Shown here: positions 23,002-35,690 of the stretch, one piece after another
How the letters are laid out: every line of letters starts with the position of its first letter
Numbering within the stretch: the stretch's first letter is position 1
Source of the DNA: Mauremys mutica
Lineage: Eukaryota > Chordata > Testudines > Geoemydidae
Length of the DNA stretch: 64,000 nucleotides
Assembly: GCF_020497125.1 (NCBI RefSeq)
Contig: NC_059072.1
Location: 75,151,697 to 75,215,696, forward strand
Direction of reading: 5' to 3'
The notes under the pieces: model-generated
What the model saw: only the letters and a program-made list of their open reading frames with translations
Databases searched by the model: none
What the model was told of the DNA's origin: nothing
Made by a program: the position numbers and the translations under genes

Positions 23002-26000
23002 TATCGATGGGCATGGAACCTAATAAGTGAATATGTGGTCCATGTCCAGAAGAATTTATAATCTAAGTGAGCCAGAACTGGTGAGTGATGTTAGACAATG
23101 GAAGGGAGGAAGAAGATGGTTGATGCACTATTTCTTTAAATCTGTAGGGAGCAGCCAGGAAGTGGCCAGAAAGTTCTAACCTTACATGCCTGTGGCAAAC
23201 CCATTGCCTACTGCATGGATTCATGCAGGCAATCATCTTGAAGAACCATAGTTAACAGGGTAATGAACTGTTCTTTATCTCTTCTGAATAGCACAGCAGG
23301 TTTGTGAAATTCTGTGGTTCTTGAAGGTCATCTGTAGATTATTATTTGTTCATTAGAATATTCATGTTTGTTTTCTGTCAATATATGGTCATTTTTGCAA
23401 CATCCTGGACTATGAATTTATTTAACCAAGAGCAGGACACAGAATATCACATAGTATCTATAATCCTTCCCCAATATCCTACGAGTTTCTTCTTTATGTC
23501 TCTGGGCTTCAACAGTCTGCACAGGAAGAATAAGACATGCTAATGAGTTAGTCTCTCACATTACTTTGCACAATCCACAAATACTTATATTTATTCTGTA
23601 CCAACAATCTTGTGACATAAAAGAGCCACTTCAAACTCCTCTGACATTTGAAAACTTCCCTATAGCTTATCTCCTAAAAGAGCTGCTGCTTTCCCAGCAG
23701 AAAGAGTGTTTGGTTAGTTTTGGATGAGGTGGCATTCAGTCCATTAAGAGGATAGAGCCATAAGGTGGGTATCGCTGGTCTAAGATCTATTCAAATATAA
23801 TCCAATCCAGTGACAAACTACTCAAGAAATAGGTGCAAATATTTTCTGTTCTAGCTGTCAAAACTATCAATCCTCAACAATGAATCTGAAATCTTAGGAA
23901 CTAACACCCTATCAACAAGAAGTCACAGCCCAATACAGTGTTTCATCCTTTTGTTCCACATTATAGAAATGTGTTCTGAATAGTTTATTCTTCAAATTAT
24001 CGACTCCTGGTCAGCACTAAGTTTCCAAAGAGTGCACATGATCTTCTAGTGGGCGTTAAAGTTATAGCCAGACCTAGATTATTAACATCGCTTCACCTCT
24101 TGATATCTACATTATAAAACACTAGGAGTATGGAAACAGTTTCAAACCCTTATTTTCAGGACACAAATCCAGGCTAAGGTTTTTACTGATTCTGTGGGGG
24201 AAATATTTTCCCCTTAGACAAAAGGCGAACATCCCTCCTCATGTCGTTAGATCTGTCTGTATATTTGGTATTGTCAACCACAAAGTTGTCACAGACAGCT
24301 GTTCCTTCCTTCCTGAAAGAATTAGTATTTTCAACCATACTAGTTACATGATCCTGTTCTTACACGTCAAAGGAGCATTATAAGGATCAGCTATCAATGT
24401 TTGTATAGTGCTCAAAAAGAATAAGGACAAATTATTATATATAGTTTATATATAAACATTTCTGCTTTTTAGGGACGTTTTGTTAGCACCTCCTAGAAAA
24501 TTTCTTATTCCCTTTCCTCAGCCACCCCCTTCCTTATCCTCAAGATGAACTCCTAGAATCCACCCCTGCAAATTTGTATTATTATTATTAACAGGGACAT
24601 GTAGCTCATTTTGAAAATATAATCAGACATTTAGATCAGATTTTCCACTGGAAGGACAAGCCCACTTTAACATACAGTGACTGCTATCTCTGTATAATTA
24701 GATGATAATTCTAATTAGATTGCTACAGAGTGCTCTGACTGAGGTCATATAAGAAAGAATGACCATGCTGTAAAAAACTTGAAATTTGCAAAAACCTGAA
24801 GCAATTATTAGAAACATATGAAGTGGGTTTTATAAACCCAGTAATATGTGACAGCTCAAAGTACTTTACACTTTTGTTGTTTATTGCTGGAATTTAAAAA
24901 TCAGCTACAAAATCTAAAATGGAGAATGTTACCATGGTTTTGACCTGGTTTTTCAAAGGTGTTGTGCCTCTGTGGATCCAATTGAATTCATTGGGATTTG
25001 GGGGTACTCAGTTCTTCTGAAAATAAAATCATTTTTCCTTACAAAATAGGAGACTAGCTTTAACCCTTTCATGATGGAAAACGTTCAGTTTGATTTATAA
25101 TCACCCTACAATGGAATTGGATCGGAGTTTCTTAACAAATCTTGAAGCCACTTTAAAAATTGTCTAAAGTCATGAAACAATTAAGTCTTCAAAGTCATTT
25201 TGATGGATATTCAAAGTGTTTTCAAACAACTTTGTCATATGTACACAAAGTTCCAAGTCTGCAAGTGTTTATTCATTGGATAAGAATATAGCATATCACA
25301 CTTTCTTTTTAGAAAGTGAAAAGCCAATAAATCAGAAATTGACAACATAGCCTACCCATATCACAGGATTTTATGACAATTTATCAAGACAGCTGGTCCT
25401 TCCCAGGTGACAGATGTTTCAGAGTTTTGGGTCCCAGGCCCTAGCTGTCATTCAGACAGAAAGGATCCAACCCCATCCACACTGCCAGGATACCGGAGGA
25501 CAAATGTCTCCAAACAATACTTGCTAGTGCCCCATCTGCTGCATATGATAGTAGTGGAGGGAAGTGGAATGGACTCTCAGATTCTGCCTTTGTGGTAGAG
25601 GGTGGGGCACTGGTAACACCATACTCCAAGCAGACTGAACAGTTCCCAAATGCTCCTCAGCACAGGAGGAGGCAGAAATTTGACCTACACTGTAAGTGGG
25701 TTCCTACCCAAGTTATTATCATAAAGCTTTTACTTCCTTCTCATCCTTTCTGATGGCCACGTACTGCACCAGGTATAAAAATGCAAGTTATCTTTGAAGG
25801 GAAGGTGTACATCATTTCCAGTCAGCTGCGACCAAGGGTGATATATCCAATAGGAGCTAGATTGTGACATTTATGCATTGCTCCAAGTAGGGGTGGTGCA
25901 GACTTGCTCCCTCCCAAGAGAAGCCTCAGTTAGATTGTACCTCAGGAAAACTCCATCTCTCTTTGGCTGATCTGTGTAGAGGAGAGTGTGTGCAATCTAC

Positions 26001-26430
26001 TCTCACCGTTAGGGTTACAGGAGATTCCTTCTGGAGTGTACCACCCTCTGCTCCACACGTCAGTTCAGAGAGCTCCCCGACAAACCCAAGCTCCTCCTTG
26101 TTGTGCCCTAACTTATTAGGCACTTCTGGAATGAATCACACAGATGTGGTATATAGTTTTAAAACAAAATTCCACAGAGCCCTGGTTTAATCCTGCACAG
26201 CAGGCAGCTTCTCTGTTGCTAGCTAACTGCACTCTCTAGTCAAAACCAAAACCTGGAATGGACTCACATTACCAGGATCATATACTTGATACTCTAAAAG
26301 ACCATCTAAAAGATAATGGACTGGATTCTCCACAGCCACTACACTCCTTACCCCCTATTTTGCCTCCTGTTTCCCCCCAGCGGAAGCAGGAGTAAATGGA
26401 ACCTGTGCCCCCCACAGTGCAGTTGCTCAT
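23002..26430. other. Non-coding stretch, no gene recognised
   Basis: About 3.4 kb of mostly AT-rich DNA. Two ORFs near 25407-25629 overlap on opposite strands without family signatures. An ATT triplet run lies near 24578-24590. No element ends were identified. Confidence 0.55.
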
Positions 26431-26443
26431 CATTCAGAGGATT

Positions 26444-26584
26444 CAGGGGGCCTGGGGCAAAGCAATTTTGGGGGCCCCTTCCATAAAAAAAAGTTGCAAT
26501 ACTATAGAATACTAAATTCTCATGGGGGCTCCTGTGGGACCCAGGGAAAATTACCCCACTTGCCCCCCTCTCTGGGTGGCCCTG
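26444..26584. mobile_element. hAT-like MITE, low certainty
   Basis: Starts CAGGGGGCCTGGGGC and ends GGTGGCCCTG, giving short CAGGG/CCCTG inverted ends, with a TTTTGGGGGCCCC block common in turtle MITEs. The 8-bp flanks do not match. Confidence 0.4.
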
Positions 26585-27514
26585 GTTCAAATAAGCCATT
26601 GCAAGGCCCTCTGCAATGACCTTCCAATCTAGCTTTAAATAAGTTGCACAATGTGAGCAGCCCCTGAAGACAATGAACATACCTCCTGAGTTTTCAAGTG
26701 GCTAATGCGGAATGAAGTGCCACTAAGCTTTGGCCCATACGTTCCTCCATAGATGGAGACAAAGTGGCAGACAGTCCAAACCTGAGTAGCACGGCAACCC
26801 TATGTGCCAGGTTGCAACACTACTCACTTTGGGGATCCTCTCAAATGAAGGGCGTGGGGTGGGGCAAACTGACCCTTCTCCTCCCAGCCCTGTATGCAGG
26901 AAACGTTCACTTCATTCAGGATAAGGGGATGTGGGGCAAAATGGGAAAGTCTCGCAAAACCCAGGACTATAGGGAGACTGGAATATGTCCAATCTTAGAG
27001 GTCATAGGTAAGATTAAACTATCTCTGCTTCTGCCTGTGCAACATTGTACCTCAAAGGCTGAATCTAAGTGCTGTATGGTTTTGGTTTTTTAAGTGAATG
27101 TAAGAATATTAGTGAAGGAAATGGGAAATACAATTTAGCAGAGAGTTACATTGCTCTTAAGGCAAGCTGTTTAAAAGTAGCAGCTATCTCTCACAATTGC
27201 ATTAATGGTTAATTAAGCACTGAACACAATGTACCTAGGGCAGGCAGGTGACAATCCAAACTTGTCCAGTGCTAAAACTTTTAAAATAGTGAGTCTCTGA
27301 ATAGCACAAAGTTACTAGATTGGTTTACAGCAGATTTTGACCAAAATCTGCATCTAAGACAAGAATGTATATGCCAAGAACCATCATAAAACAAATTAAT
27401 ACAAGTCAATTATGAACCGTCCAGAAGGAGAATTTAAAAGAAAGTGCTGACAGATCCTTAATGGCAGTAGTGCTGCCAGATGCTACAAAATGACCCTATA
27501 GTGCTGTCGTTAGA
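26585..27514. other. Non-coding stretch, nothing recognised
   Basis: No coding-like frame and no element ends found. The 109-codon ORF at 26764-27093 shows no family features. Confidence 0.55.
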
Positions 27515-28136
27515 TGTTTGGCTGTGTGTGTGTGTGTGTTCCCTCTGTGTGCTGTCCCAGCTCTGCGCAGACAGCTGCCACAGCAGACCTTGAGTGAACC
27601 ACCCAGGGACCACAAGATCCTTTAAGGTACAAAGGGCCCAGCCAAGTTTATTGTCAACGAAGCATGGTAACAGCACTTGGCAGACTCTACGAGGGTACTA
27701 AGACATGTATGCTCATGACAATAGATGCAGCTCAGTGAATGGCGGGACTTTCCATTCCCCACTAAGCTGGCCAAAGACACTCCCTCTGAGATATCTCTTT
27801 ATACACCGATACAAACAAGTTATATATTGTCCCTCTGTGGTGGCCAGATGCCACCCTCTGATGTATCCAGGGGCCGCCCATTCCCTTGTACATGTTGGTT
27901 CGATCAAAACATCTCTATCCATTATGCTGTCATTCTGATCTTATCTTTAAGATGGGTCAGTGTGTTCCCGTTATCTCTGGGGAATGTGCTGGTATCAGGG
28001 TGTTCTGGTACCATCCTTCTAGAATGTGTTCGCGTGTGTGTTCTTGTGCCTATCAATGCTTAGGAATATGTGTTTCTGCAATATCAGCCCTGTTCTTGCC
28101 AGATTCTCTGAGCAGGCCCTGCCTTTTGCTCACAAC
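27515..28136 (-). mobile_element. Solo LTR-like repeat, minus strand
   Basis: Read on the minus strand it starts TGTGAGCAAAAGGCAGGGC near 28132 and has TATA-like CAATATATAACTTG near 27825 and a poly(A) signal CAATAAACTTGG near 27650. It runs on to a (CA) stretch at 27540-27522. The spacing of these signals is that of an LTR. The target duplication was not resolved and no internal genes are present. Confidence 0.55.
27522..27540 (+). repeat. (TG)n microsatellite
   Basis: Short TG dinucleotide run at the inner edge of the LTR-like repeat. Confidence 0.9.
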
Positions 28137-28424
28137 TTAACTTTGCTTTATAGTAGCAAAGCTTTGACCACTACTGTAGTTTAGGTCTCAGGCCTCAAAC
28201 CAGGCCTAAAAACTTGCTGAATGATACAACTAGGTTGAAGAAGTTAATTAATCAGACAGGACCCAAACCACAACGTTTGGGAAAGCTCCGATTCAAAGTT
28301 CAAGGTGTTTCAGATGTTATGTTCCCATTCTCTGTAATATGATCAAGTTTGTTTTTTCAGTCAACATTATTAAGTGTTAAATGAACTACTGCTTTTGGTT
28401 CTCCCCTCCCTTACATTGGCATAA
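28137..28424. other. Non-coding spacer
   Basis: Nothing recognised between the LTR-like repeat and the left palindrome arm. Confidence 0.5.
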
Positions 28425-28475
28425 CAACAGGCTAATAAACCTGGGTTGCTTTTCATATTTATTATCATTCTAAGC

Positions 28476-28979
28476 CAGTTTTTCCCAAACTGGGGTCTCC
28501 GCTTGTGTAGGGAAAGCCCCTGACGGGCCAGGCCGATTTGTTTACATGCCCCATCAGGTTCCGCTGATTGTGGCTCCCACAGGCATTAGCCTGGAGCAGT
28601 GAACCGTGGCCAGTGGGAGTTGCCATCGGCGGAACCTGCAGACAGGGCAGGTAAACAAACTGGCCCAGCCCGCAGGGGCGGCTCTAGGAATTGCGCCGCC
28701 CCAAGCAGGGCGGCATGCCGTGGGGGGCGCTCTGGCGGTTGCCGGTCCCGCGGCTCCGGTGGACCTCCTGCAGACGTGCCTGCGGATGCTCCACCGAAGC
28801 CGCGGGACCAGTGGACCCTCCGCAGGCATGCCTGCGGAAGGTCCACCAGAGCCACCTGCCGCCCTCCCGCGGCACGCCGCCCCAAGCACACGTTTGGCAT
28901 GCTGGGGTCTGGAGCCGGCCCTGCCAGCCCGCCAGGGGCTTTCCCTACACAAGTGGCGTCCCAAGTTTGGGAAACACTG
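28476..28979. mobile_element. hAT-type MITE (outer), split by another MITE
   Basis: Begins CAGTTTTTCCCAAACTGGGG and ends, read inwards, CAGTGTTTCCCAAACTTGGG. The interior carries the GGTTCCGCTGATTGTGGCTC module seen in other hAT MITEs here. The 8-bp flanks are TTCTAAGC on the left and GCTTAGAA on the right: reverse complements, not direct repeats. Confidence 0.8.
28673..28923. mobile_element. hAT MITE (inner), 251 bp
   Basis: Ends CAGGGGCGGCTCTAG and GAGCCGGCCCTG, GC-rich interior. A perfect 8-bp duplication CCAGCCCG lies at 28665-28672 and 28924-28931 inside the outer MITE. Same family as 33169-33474. Confidence 0.9.
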
Positions 28980-29030
28980 GCTTAGAATGATAATAAATAT
29001 GAAAAGCAACCCAGGTTTATTAGCCTGTTG

Positions 29031-32000
29031 ACTGACTTCTGAATAGTGGGGAAGAAAATGTAAACACCAAGACACCAAACAACCAGTTAATGCTACTTCA
29101 GCACTTCCTTGACATTATCCAATGGGTTCTGCAGCCCATACAGAGATGGATCAATGAAAAACAACTTTAATGTCTCTTGCTTCAAAATAAGCAGTTCAGC
29201 TCATGATAAATTACTTTAATAATCCTGCTTGCACCAAAATAAGCAGCTGTTTAACAAGTGATAACTTACTTTAATAATATTTCTTACTCCAAAATACACA
29301 TCAGCATTTAACAAATTGCTTCCATTAATGCACCTACCTAGAAAAATAAAAATACAAGGTTTTAATGGGGGATTGGCACGCCACACCGAAAAGAAGAATC
29401 AACATGGAATCTGGGAAATAGAATATTTTAGGGTCCTAAAATTATTAGTATTTTCTCAAGACTCATACTGTCAGTTTTTCTTTGTATTTTTTTTAAACCA
29501 TCTTATTAAACTCAGGAGTAGAATAGAGTATAAATAATAAATAGCACATCAGGCTTTGAAGAATTCTACTCCTGTAAAATGTTCTGAGAAACAGTACAAA
29601 CTGGTGGGCGTTGCTACAATGTTTTTAATCCATTAATCCAGGGCCAGATCCCCAGCATGTATAAACTGGCTTAGTTTCATTGGCCCTTCATCTTTGTGCC
29701 ATGAACAAACTAAAAACCTGTTTGGAACACTCAGGAGGACATATTATTTAGGATGTTTTCATAGTAACATCTCATCATTATTTCATCCCCCCCCACAATT
29801 GTCTGTGTAAAGTAATGTTTAGGAAATGTGCAGTTCTGGCAACTAGGTTGAGGCAATGCTACTATCACAGCAGCGTGCTCCTTTCCCTTGGTGTCAATTT
29901 TCTTTTTGTGAGAAACACAAGCAGAATCTAAATGGGCTTGTGAATGAGTAATTGAATTTCTCTTCATTTATCCTGCTCATTCTTCCAGAAATTATTTTCA
30001 TTGAGATGAAAAGCTACATTCAAAGCCGTATTTTCATAAAATAAATGACAACTTCCAATAAGAACAGCAAATTTGAGTGAGTGGATAGATGGAAATGCAC
30101 AGCAGATCGGAAGCCGAGGGGACGAAAGCTTTTTCTAGTGGACTGCATATTAACCCCACAGTTCAGTGTTAGATGCTTTACTGCACCAGGGGAAGTCCAT
30201 CTCATTAAAGTTCATTAAAAGGCTGCAAAGCTTTGTTTTACCAATACAAGGGATGTTAATTGCATTTTAAGCTCATCACCTATCATTTTGTATAGTGATA
30301 TAATGGCAATTGGTGAACAGCGGAAAAAAAGCTTATTCCAAAAGAGAACATAAAAGGACAGTTTAAGGTTTCAACAGCAATGGACCAACCCTTTGAAAAC
30401 TGTATCCCCTTTCCGTGCGTGATTTTTTGCATCTGTGTAACAACGTGGAATTTAACATGTCCATCTAGACTGTGTCTTTGCAATTAACTAACTTTTTTTC
30501 TTAGAAATTAATATCTACCTCCACATTACACACCAAATGGTAGGGCGAAGGAGTGGAGAGGGTGCAAACTAGATCAAGGAAATAGTGGAAACAATTCTCT
30601 TGTGTTCTGAGTTGCTCTTTGAAACACACACATTTCTTGCCAAGGATGATAAATCAGCAAACAAGGAAAGTAAAAAAGCTGCCCAGGGCCATTTTAGCTT
30701 ACACTCTAATAATTTATGCACAGGGCTATATTTTCTGCTGCTCAGAATAATGAGGATAGTGGAAGCCACTTGTCAATTCACTTGTGTGCGCTTTGTGTGA
30801 TGATTTCCTCCCTCCCTCCAACAAGGTAGGGGAGTTTGGGCTGATGGCTGGAGAAACACCCTCAAACTGGAAACTTGTGTGGCTGGTCCAAAGGGCAAAT
30901 CCAAACAGGGTTTTTCTAGCTAGAACTCCGAAACACTGATTTTTACAGGTGGATGAAGAAAGGGGGAAAAGGGCAGGAGTCTTTTGGAGTACAATAAAGA
31001 TAGATAAAATGAGTACTCAAAGCCTCTTTGTCCCCTTGTTTCAGGGCAGTTCTACTCATAGTTCTAGTCTCTCCAAACTCAAAGTACAATAGCAACCTTG
31101 AGCACTCAAAAATCATGAGATTTTACACAGTTCTTTTTATTTGCCTGCTAGAATTGGAACATTGAGGGCTCACATTTTAAAACTTTTCTCTACAGCCATG
31201 AGGGCTATAACTTTACTTTTTTAAATAAAAAAATCAAAGCTGATATTTTGTTGCAGTCACATGATGCTGGGGGAGGTGGGTTAGTGCTCAAAGAAAAACA
31301 CCCAGTATTGCAAGGCTAACTATAAAATCATATGTGCTGACAACACTAGGACAATTTAAATATTCCATCTTCTCTTGTGCTTGATTTCAGCAGGCTCAGT
31401 AGACCCTAAGTAACTGCAGTTTCATTAGCAACAGGCAGTGCAACAAGCAGACACCATTTCAGGAAAAAGATCTTCATTAAGCATTCATAGAGGCCAGTAT
31501 TACCTGCTGGGAGGTCTGTGCAGAAATATGCTGCAGGTTGCACACCTAAGCACTCTGATGTCACATCAAACCAGGTCCCTCCTGCCACCTGACCCTCTTT
31601 CTCCAGTTCCCACTCATCATACTACAACCACCTAATGCAGTAATGAACCGCAGCTGAGCCTCATCACGTTTCTGCTCTTACCACCCTCTTTCACACACCA
31701 GGACTGGGCTGCTTGGCAGTCCCCCTGCAGGGAGGTATGATAACTGGGCCTACAAATTTCCCCTAACTGTGAGCTCCAGTACATGACAGGTCATAAGATG
31801 TCTCAATAACCTATAATAACAAATGATGATGGAAAAGTTAGACAAGGAAGACAAACACTGAATTAGTTCAAACAAAAAGGCCTTCTGATATAATTCAAGG
31901 ACTGTGTTAAGATCATGTTTGGTAAACAAAATAATGAGGGGATGGGCTATTCTGCCCATCATTCCCTTTTGGGGTAGTTAAAGAAAAAGATTTGGGGGGC

Positions 32001-33160
32001 GGGGGAATGGCTACTGGAGTGAGCTTCACCATCATAACTACCACACTTACTGTCTCCTTGGACCCCAGATCTTCTTCATCTTAATCCTGAAAAATGTCCT
32101 GTTCAACCTGGCTAGAGAGATCGGACACAGATTATATTGCCAGCTCCATCTTAATCCCATATACCATCTGGGATGCAAAATTTTTTCTCTTTCTCTCCCT
32201 TCTTGCCCTTTCCGTTCTCCCCAAAGTGTGTAGTTTTCCTTCCCTACCTTATTTCTTCTTTTTCCTATCACTCTCCTTTTTCCTTCTGTCTAATAAGAGT
32301 CTGGCTTAGCTGGCCAAAACTGTATATTTTACAATACTGTTATAAGCCTGTGACTAGAAAGAGGCAGCTCAAAGCAATGCCCTAAACAGTAGATGCTGGT
32401 ACAAGATTGCCAGGCTTCAGAGTGGCTGATAAATCCGTGTGCTGTACTTGTTTCTCCAGCAGTGACGTTGCAAGTAAAAATCAACAAGAGAGACTGAAAC
32501 TGCATTTTCTATCTTTGCTGTTCTTTTCTTTTCCCTTTTGTGTGTTTGTGTTTTGGTATCTACTAGGAAACAAGACCAGACTTCAATAAAAACAGCAACA
32601 ATGACAGTTGTAGCCCAACTCAGTTATCTCCTCTCTTTGCCCCAAAAAGGATCGTTATTACCATCTTTGATTTCATCTAAAAGACTGTCAAACAAGGGGT
32701 TTTTTCCTTCTAAAAACTCTCCAGTGAAAAGGAAAAAGGGATTTTTTTAAAATGAAAGTCTTATTTAATACCTTACATTTCAAATGCTCTAATTGTTTTT
32801 CCCTCTTGTCTGTATTTTTAATAAAAGGTTTAAAAAGATGTTTGTGTTTGCCATGGTACTAAGCAGGCTGAGGTCTCTGTATAGCAAACCCCAAATGTTG
32901 TTTAACACTGTTTAATGTTGGGAAGTGACAAGGGTGTAGTCACCTTTGGCCCATTTATTCCATCTAAATTAATCCAACGGAGGACAGTACCTATTACAGA
33001 TGTTGTGTTCAGGGAAAGTGGGTTAGCATTACAGCATCTGCCATCACTGCAGATTGTGTGTGACCCTTGAACTCTCAAATAATGACCTTTGCCTGGTTTC
33101 TGTATTGAGGATCTTGATCTCCAACTCGGTTTAGAGAGAGTCAAGAAACTAACTCCCTTT
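29031..33160. other. Long non-coding stretch, no gene recognised
   Basis: About 4.1 kb, AT-rich. Pyrimidine-rich tracts lie near 32180-32290 and 32500-32540. GGGCCAGATCCCCAGC near 29641 resembles the end of an old palindromic repeat. Short ORFs lack family signatures. I see no splice-framed conserved exon. Confidence 0.55.
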
Positions 33161-33168
33161 GTTTTATG

Positions 33169-33474
33169 CAGGGGCGGCTCCAGGCCCCAGCACGCCAAGC
33201 ACGTGCTTGGGGCGGCATGCCACGGGGGGCACTCTGCCGGTCGCCGGGAGGGTGGCAGGAGGCTCTGGTGAACCTCCCGCAGGCGTACCTGCGGAGGGTC
33301 CGCTGGTCCCGCGGCTCCGGTGGACCTACCGCAGGCATGCCTGCAGAGGGTCCGCTGGTCCAGCGGCTGCGGGAGGTCCACCGGAGCCGCCTGCCGCCCT
33401 CCCGACAACCGGCAGAGCGCCCCCTGCGGCATGCCGCCCTGCTTGGGGCGGCGAAATGTCTAGAGCCGCCCCTG
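33169..33474. mobile_element. hAT MITE, 306 bp
   Basis: Ends CAGGGGCGGCTCCAGG and CTAGAGCCGCCCCTG are inverted. GTTTTATG at 33161-33168 and 33475-33482 is a perfect 8-bp duplication. The GC-rich interior produces spurious ORFs on both strands. Confidence 0.92.
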
Positions 33475-33769
33475 GTTTTATGCTGTCCTAATTTTTTTTC
33501 ACTTTTGCAGCTGAATCTTCTGGTCTTGAAGGCTGCTTAGGTTGTAAATACTCTCGCTAGCAGGATGGGCAAAAGAACTGTCTTCTAGGAAGTTCATGCT
33601 AATGCCAGTACTGTGTAAGGTTGGTCACTTGTGCTAATACAATGACAACTCATCAGGTTGTTATACATATGGGGCCTCATTCTCAGAGACATTGACCACT
33701 TGCCTCTCTTATTTAAACCAACAGGAGTTGAAAATCGGGCCAGCTGCATTTCTTCCACCCTTCAGTTAT

Positions 33770-34222
33770 GAATGGTGTGGAGAAAGTAAATAAGGAAGTA
33801 ATATTTACTCTTTCATATAACACAAGAACCTGGGGTCACACAGTGAAATTAATAGGCAGCAGGATTAAAACAAACAAAAGGAAATACTTCTTCACACAAT
33901 GCCCAGTCAACTTGTGAAACTCATTGCCAGGGGATGTTGTGAAGGCCGAAACTATAACTGGATTAAAAAAAAAATTAGATAAATTCCTAGAGGATAGGTC
34001 CCTCAATGGCTGTCATCTAACAAGATCAGGGATGTAATCCCATGCTTTGGGTGTCTCTATGCCTATGACTACCAAATGCTGGAACTGGATCATTTGATGA
34101 TTCCCCTGTTCTGTGTAATCCATTCGAAACATCTGGCATTGGCCACTGTCAGAAAACAAGATACTGGATAAGGTAGACCATTGGTCACTCTGACCCAGTA
34201 TGGCCACCTTTATGTTCTTACA
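33770..34222 (+). pseudogene. CR1 LINE 3' end fragment
   Basis: The first part reads as the C-terminus of CR1 ORF2 ([19 protein letters not shown], then LPGDVVKAETITG). It is followed by a CR1 3' UTR with GGCATTGGCCACTGTC and GACCCAGTATGGC, ending in TTTATGTTCTTAC. It is similar to but clearly diverged from the intact CR1 at 35691-40301, and is 5' truncated as most CR1 copies are. Confidence 0.9.
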
Positions 34223-34629
34223 TAACCAGAGCACTCGGACAGAAGATGTGAGGGAGAGGAACTAGGTAGAGGAGAGGGGCAGGAGCTGGGGACAGGGAGG
34301 ACAGGAGCCAAAAAATGGTGGCAAAACATAGGCAGGGGAAGAGGAATGGAGGGAACAGGATAAGAGTTGGGGTAGGAGTAAAGCTAGGGGTATGGGCAGG
34401 GTTCAAGTAGATGAAAGGGGCAGGAGCTGAAGGATAAGAGGAGAAACCGAGGCAGAAAATCTAGAAGTACTAGAGCAAATCTATAAGTACTCGCTACAGA
34501 ACCCGGAACTGAACCCATAATTCCTGATTCTCAACATTCTTGAGCTGTCTAACAAGTAGATGTGAAACTCACTGGCAAATGCCTCTAGCAACAGGGCCAC
34601 AAAAAAGATAACAGCCTTCTATTGCTAGC

Positions 34630-34730
34630 AGTTGCTTCATTAGTTCAAGTGGTAGAGGACTGTACTGGGGTTCTGAATGTCCCAAACCTGCAGCTGGCTC
34701 ATATGTCAGAGGTCAATATGGTTCCACATG
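34630..34730 (+). repeat. Possible tRNA-derived SINE fragment
   Basis: TTAGTTCAAGTGGTAGAGG near 34638 resembles a pol III A box. The B box is weak. No tail seen. Confidence 0.35.
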
Positions 34731-35690
34731 ATGGACTTTCTATTTTTTCAGTTTTAAAGTTTTTTTAAAAACATAGGATATTACATTTAAAAAACCTTAA
34801 AAGAATGTTAAGATAGCCAAGATGAGCACTCAAATGGTTGCCATTTCAATTTTAATTCAGTTTCCTTGTGTTTATGCATTATGATACAGTCCTTAATTAC
34901 ATGATCACAAACTCATTTTTCCACAGGAATCCTGTCTGATTCAGTGCAGGGAATGAACCTGCTCTGGGGATGAATCAGTTGTGTAGTGAAGGAAGCTCTT
35001 GTCTATAGGCCCCCTGCCTCATTTGTTGCAGAAGTTGGAAGGTGTGTATTCTTTCTGGGTACTGAGACAGGGGCAGTGAGGCCTACCCAATGCTAGAGGC
35101 TCATCTCCCTCCACTGAGAGGGAGGAGCCATTGGACCCAGGCCACAAGTGAATATTTGGGACAACAAATGAAAAACAGACAGGAGTGAAAGTTAATCCAG
35201 GGATCCAGAGGGGGACACAGAGCAGAGAACCCCCAACAGTTGCCACTGCTCATCACAGTAGATTACAGATTGGCCCACTAGTTTCTCACCCTCCTTAGAT
35301 GGCAACAGGTCCTGCTACTTGATGTAGGTGTGGGACATGACGGGGAGGAAGAGCATGGTATGAAGTATGAACATGTATAGATGTTCTCTGGGTGCCGTTT
35401 GGAGATGGAGGCTCCCAGTACAGAGGCCCAGTGACAAGTTCTGGAGGGCTGGAGTGGGTAGGGAACACCTTCTGCAGGATCCACTTGAAGAAAATGAGAG
35501 AAACAGGGGGCAAAGTTGCCCTCACTTCCTGGAGCACACAACAGGGGACACACAGGAGCACCGCAGGCTTCACTCAGTCCCTCTGATCATAGTCCAGGAG
35601 GTCTCCGATTCTGGTGGCACCAGACAGAACCATCCTCTGGATCACCAAGCAGAGTACACCACCTGCACACTAAAGTGTGCATTGTGCTTT
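34731..35690. other. Unassigned sequence upstream of CR1, with open frames
   Basis: 35280-35690 is open for 90-113 codons on both strands but resembles no family I know. 35020-35250 looks like a repeat-derived G-rich leader. It could be part of an LTR element or a non-coding transcript split by the CR1 insertion. Confidence 0.35.

Larger units (their letters stand above)
28425..29030. repeat. 606-bp palindrome centred on a MITE
   Basis: 28425-28479 and 28976-29030 are perfect reverse complements over 55 bp. The arms continue inwards with about 6 mismatches in the next 50 bp. The outer 51 bp of each arm lie outside the MITE ends, so single-copy-looking flank is inverted with the element. Confidence 0.9.

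Noticed and set aside
28554..29078. Up to six long overlapping ORFs on both strands
   Set aside because: They follow the GC-rich interior of the nested hAT MITEs; similar spurious frames appear in the related MITE at 33169-33474.
32902..33540. ORFs of 110-176 codons
   Set aside because: They span the hAT MITE at 33169-33474 and its flanks, so the frame is composed of unrelated pieces.
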